Source of the DNA: Gemmatimonadota bacterium
GTDB lineage: Bacteria; Gemmatimonadota; Gemmatimonadetes; Gemmatimonadales; GWC2-71-9
Reading direction: 5' to 3'
Length of the DNA stretch: 64,000 nt
Assembly (NCBI GenBank): GCA_016720805.1
Contig: JADKJZ010000001.1
Coordinates: 124,001-188,000 of the forward strand
Shown here: positions 61,781-64,000 of the stretch, piece by piece
Numbering within the stretch: position 1 is the stretch's first letter
Layout of the letters: every line of letters begins with the position of its first letter
Translations under genes and position numbers: made by a program
The notes under the pieces: generated by a model
Databases searched by the model: none
What the model saw: the letters and a program-made list of their open reading frames with translations, nothing else
What the model was told of the DNA's origin: nothing

Positions 61781-63050
61781 GGACGAGAAAATAGTCGAAC
61801 CGACCGAGGACCGATGCCCCCTCACGCTCCTGCTGCTCTCCCTGGTCCTCCTCGCCACCCCCCTCGCCGCACAGGGCCGCGACTGCGACGGCTATCTCAC
61901 GCCGCTGGTCGTGCCGGCCGGCTTCTGTGTGCGGCCCTTCGCCGAGAAGGTCGGACCGGTCCGGCACCTGGTGGTCCATCCAACCGGCGTCGTGATCGCG
62001 GCGACCAAGCTTCCCCCCGGACTGGTCTCGCTCGCCGACACGAGCGGCGACGGACAGGCCGACGTCGTCACCCGCTTCGGTCCCGGGGAAGGGGGCACCG
62101 GCGTGGCCTGGCGGGCCGGCTGGCTCTATTTCGCCGCCGACATCGGGATCTATCGGATCCCCTGGCCGGCCACCTCGCGGGCGCCGACGGGAGTCGGCGA
62201 GTGGATCGTCGAGCGGCTCCCGGCCGGCGGCAGTGGCTGGGCGCACTACATGAAGGGGATCGTGGCGGCCGCTGATGGAGCACTCTACGTTTCGATCGGA
62301 TCATCCAGCGACAACTGTCAGGCGGGCGGAGCCGAGGGGGCAATCCGCATCCCCGGTCAGTGGCCCTGTCCGGAACTCACCACTCGGGCAGGGATCTGGC
62401 GCTTCGTGCCGCCCGCGACGGGGAAGGCGGCGTGGGTGGGGAGTCGTTATGCCACCGGGCTCCGCAATGCGATGGCGATGGCCCAGGACCACGCGACCGG
62501 GACGCTCTGGGCGCTCACCCACGGCCGGGACTTCCTGAACCGGACCTGGGGGGTCAGCGACGAGGAATCGGCCGACCAGCCCGCCGAGCTGCTGGTCCGC
62601 GTCGTGGCGGGCGCCGACTTCGGCTGGCCGTACTGCATGGGCCGTTGGCGGTTCAACGCGCCCACCACCTTGGTGGTCGCCCCGGACTACGCCAGCCAGG
62701 CCGGGGCCGCCTGTGCCACGAAGACGCAGCCCACCGTTGGATTCCCGGGGCACTGGGCGCCGATGGCGGTGGCGCTGGCCACGGAGGCAATGCCCGAGGG
62801 GTGGCGTCGCGGGCTGCTGATCGCCTTCCACGGCTCCCGGAGTCGCTCGCCGCTGCCGGAGGCCGGCCACCAGTTGCTCTACCAGCCCCTCGATGCCGGC
62901 GGGATGCCAGCCGGGGAGTCCAGGATCCTCCTCCGCAGCAGCGATCGCCCGGGGACGCTGCGGCTCGCCGGGGTGGCCGTCGCCGCCAATGGCATGGTGT
63001 ATCTGGCCGACGATGATTTCGGCCGGATCATCCGGATCGAGAAGCGCTGA
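61779..63050 (+). CDS. Secreted glucose/sorbosone dehydrogenase-like beta-propeller protein
   Basis: 423 residues. A hydrophobic core (LTLLLLSLVLLATPLAAQ) ends at residue 31. The rest shows the six-bladed soluble quinoprotein glucose dehydrogenase-like pattern: GFCVRPFAEKVGPVRHLVVHPTG, GGTGVAWRAGWLYFA, YVSIGSSSDNC, SRYATGLRNAMAM, ELLVRVVAGADFGWPYC and VYLADDDFGRIIRI. Several Cys pairs suggest disulphides. It may oxidise sugars with PQQ, but no PQQ genes are in view. The ATG at 61779 leaves a peculiar acidic start (MDEKIVEPTED), so the true start is uncertain. Confidence 0.75.
61788..61793 (-). promoter_or_regulatory. TATTTT -10 box of a probable leaderless ettA promoter
   Basis: TATTTT on the minus strand, seven bases from the ettA ATG (61780), identical in layout to the aguB promoter. 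Confidence 0.52.
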
Positions 63051-63054
63051 GCGC

Positions 63055-63060
63055 TATATT
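63055..63060 (+). promoter_or_regulatory. -10-like box TATATT upstream of the peroxiredoxin gene
   Basis: TATATT, five bases after the preceding stop and 56 bases before the ATG at 63117. Confidence 0.4.
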
Positions 63061-63116
63061 TCGGGGTTCCGCGCCAACCCGCGCGGCCCTTCACCCCCGA
63101 CTCGAATAGGTGGTCC

Positions 63117-63647
63117 ATGCGCCGTTCCTCCCTGCTCGCTGCGCTCCTCCTCGCCCCCGCCGCGCTGGCGGCCCAGGGCCCTGCCGTCGGCGACGTCGCC
63201 CCGGCCTTCTCGATGACACTATCGGGGAAGGACGGGACGATTGCCGAGCCGGTCACCTTGGCGTCACTCAAGGGCAAGGTGGTGGTCCTCGCCTTCTTCC
63301 CGCGGGCGCGCACCTCGGGCTGCACCATCCAGATGAAGGCGTACCGCGATCGCTACGCCGAGCTCTTCGGCAAGGACGTGGAGCTGATCGCCATCTCGAC
63401 CGACACCCCCGAGGCGCAGGCGTCCTGGGCCAAGGATGAGGCGTTTCCGTTTCGCTTCGGCGCCGACGTGAACGCCCGGGTCGGCAAGGCGTATGATGTG
63501 GCGACCGCCGCCGGGATGATGGACAGCCGGGTGCTCTTCGTGATCGGCAAGGACGGCAAGGTCGCCAAGGTCATGCGGCCGTTCCGTGAGATCGATCCGA
63601 CCGCCTACACCGAGCTGGGCGTCGCCATCGCCGCCGCCCGCAAGTAG
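63117..63647 (+). CDS. Exported peroxiredoxin (AhpC/TSA, Bcp-like)
   Basis: 176 residues. Signal peptide ending LAAQG; thioredoxin-like fold with VGDVAPAFSMTLSGKDG, then FFPRARTSGCTIQMKAYRDRYAEL, where the peroxidatic Cys follows a Thr as in Bcp enzymes (TPGCT is usual, here TSGCT). IAISTDTPEAQASWAKDEAFPFRFGAD and SRVLFVIGKDGKVAKV complete the family pattern. Only one Cys, so a one-Cys mechanism or an external thiol partner is implied. It probably reduces peroxides in the periplasm. ATG at 63117. Confidence 0.88.
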   Translation: MRRSSLLAALLLAPAALAAQGPAVGDVAPAFSMTLSGKDGTIAEPVTLASLKGKVVVLAFFPRARTSGCTIQMKAYRDRYAELFGKDVELIAISTDTPEAQASWAKDEAFPFRFGADVNARVGKAYDVATAAGMMDSRVLFVIGKDGKVAKVMRPFREIDPTAYTELGVAIAAARK

Positions 63648-63670
63648 GTCGGATGCAACAACCGTCCGGC

Positions 63671-63689
63671 GCCCCGCGTAGAGCGGGGC
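63671..63689. terminator. Small GC hairpin after the peroxiredoxin gene
   Basis: GCCCCGC (63671-63677) pairs with GCGGGGC (63683-63689), five-base loop, 24 bases after the stop. No T run. Confidence 0.35.
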
Positions 63690-63730
63690 AGCTGGACCCC
63701 CCATTCCCACCCACGCAGGAGCTCCACCCC

Positions 63731-64000
63731 ATGATGCAGCGCCTGGCCGGTCGTCCCGGCCTTCTCTTCGGCCTCGTGGTGGCCGGTGCCACCGTCGCCC
63801 TCGCCACCCCGGTCGTGGCGCAGGATCGACTCAAGAGCATGCCCGGCTACGAGCAGTACACCCGGATGGCGCCTCAGCTGAATGGCACCGTCAAGCTGGG
63901 CACCGTGCTTGGCGGATGGGTGGATGCCGGCAAGGCGTACGAATACACCACCGATGGCAAGCGCTATCGCTTTGATGCGGCGACGAAGAAGATCGCCGAG
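63731..64000 (+). CDS. Secreted S9-family peptidase (5' part only)
   Basis: The first 90 codons are present. ATG at 63731 (or the second ATG) has AGGAG ten bases upstream. A signal peptide ends TPVVAQ. The following DRLKSMPGYEQYTRMAPQL and YEYTTDGKRYRFDAATKKI resemble the start of the DPP-IV-type propeller of secreted S9 peptidases in this kind of genome. The catalytic domain is beyond the window, so the call is provisional. Confidence 0.62.
   Translation, partial: MMQRLAGRPGLLFGLVVAGATVALATPVVAQDRLKSMPGYEQYTRMAPQLNGTVKLGTVLGGWVDAGKAYEYTTDGKRYRFDAATKKIAE

Overview
The window reads as chromosomal DNA of a high-GC, Gram-negative, heterotrophic bacterium. The mix of gene families (secreted S9 and M14 peptidases, DUF4097 proteins, LVIVD and DUF305 proteins, TonB/CarboxypepD_reg receptors, GH57/GT5 glycogen genes, GH109, many sodium:solute symporters) resembles Gemmatimonadota. 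That assignment is an inference from gene content; there is no rRNA here. I see no insertion sequence, prophage, CRISPR array or plasmid function. Genes are tightly packed, no gene-free gap reaches 300 bases, and many start and stop codons overlap (ATGA, GTGA, TGATG).

Layout. 1-2526: truncated esterase, tRNA-Pro(GGG), and a Ser/Thr kinase with Sel1 repeats. 2616-7919: a four-gene operon (GH109-type oxidoreductase, symporter, nucleotidyltransferase, GHMP sugar kinase) that looks like an amino-sugar or galactose salvage unit. 8038-12431: amino-acid permease, NlpC/P60 hydrolase, a frameshifted SIMPL gene, arginase and a UPF0173 hydrolase. 12540-18923: M14 peptidase, HI0933-type flavoprotein, and an acyl-CoA oxidase-like gene fused by overlap to an SCP2 gene. 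18965-24487: an ECF sigma/anti-sigma/DUF4097 operon plus two further DUF4097 genes; the three units share an ECF-type promoter that I can read directly. 24656-31919: agmatine deiminase and N-carbamoylputrescine amidase, then secreted or outer-membrane proteins. 31897-37108: DoxX, a nuclease-fold exported phosphodiesterase-like protein, a secreted amidohydrolase, an untracked 36-residue membrane peptide and a symporter. 37113-44125: glycogen operon (phosphorylase, synthase, GH57 branching enzyme, truncated GH57/DUF3536). 44213-48386: S9 peptidase, small membrane protein, beta-propeller. 47346-59951: one long minus-strand run, TonB receptor - response regulator - histidine kinase - TolC - MFP - RND - PepSY lipoprotein - YncE-like propeller. 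60104-64000: EttA, a secreted glucose/sorbosone dehydrogenase-like protein, a secreted peroxiredoxin and a truncated S9 peptidase.

Most promising signals: (1) an 18-base inverted-repeat operator placed 44 and 45 bases upstream of the TonB receptor and of tolC, each 10 bases from a -10-like hexamer, which ties the two-component system to both promoters of its own operon; (2) a three-member ECF regulon with AACC-N16/17-CGTC promoters; (3) three intergenic elements made of inverted arrays of a GGATGAT heptamer, and a fourth of the same architecture built from a different heptamer; (4) three probable leaderless promoters with a TATTTT box 6-7 bases before ATG; (5) a GH57 gene pair joined out of frame by an apparent deletion.
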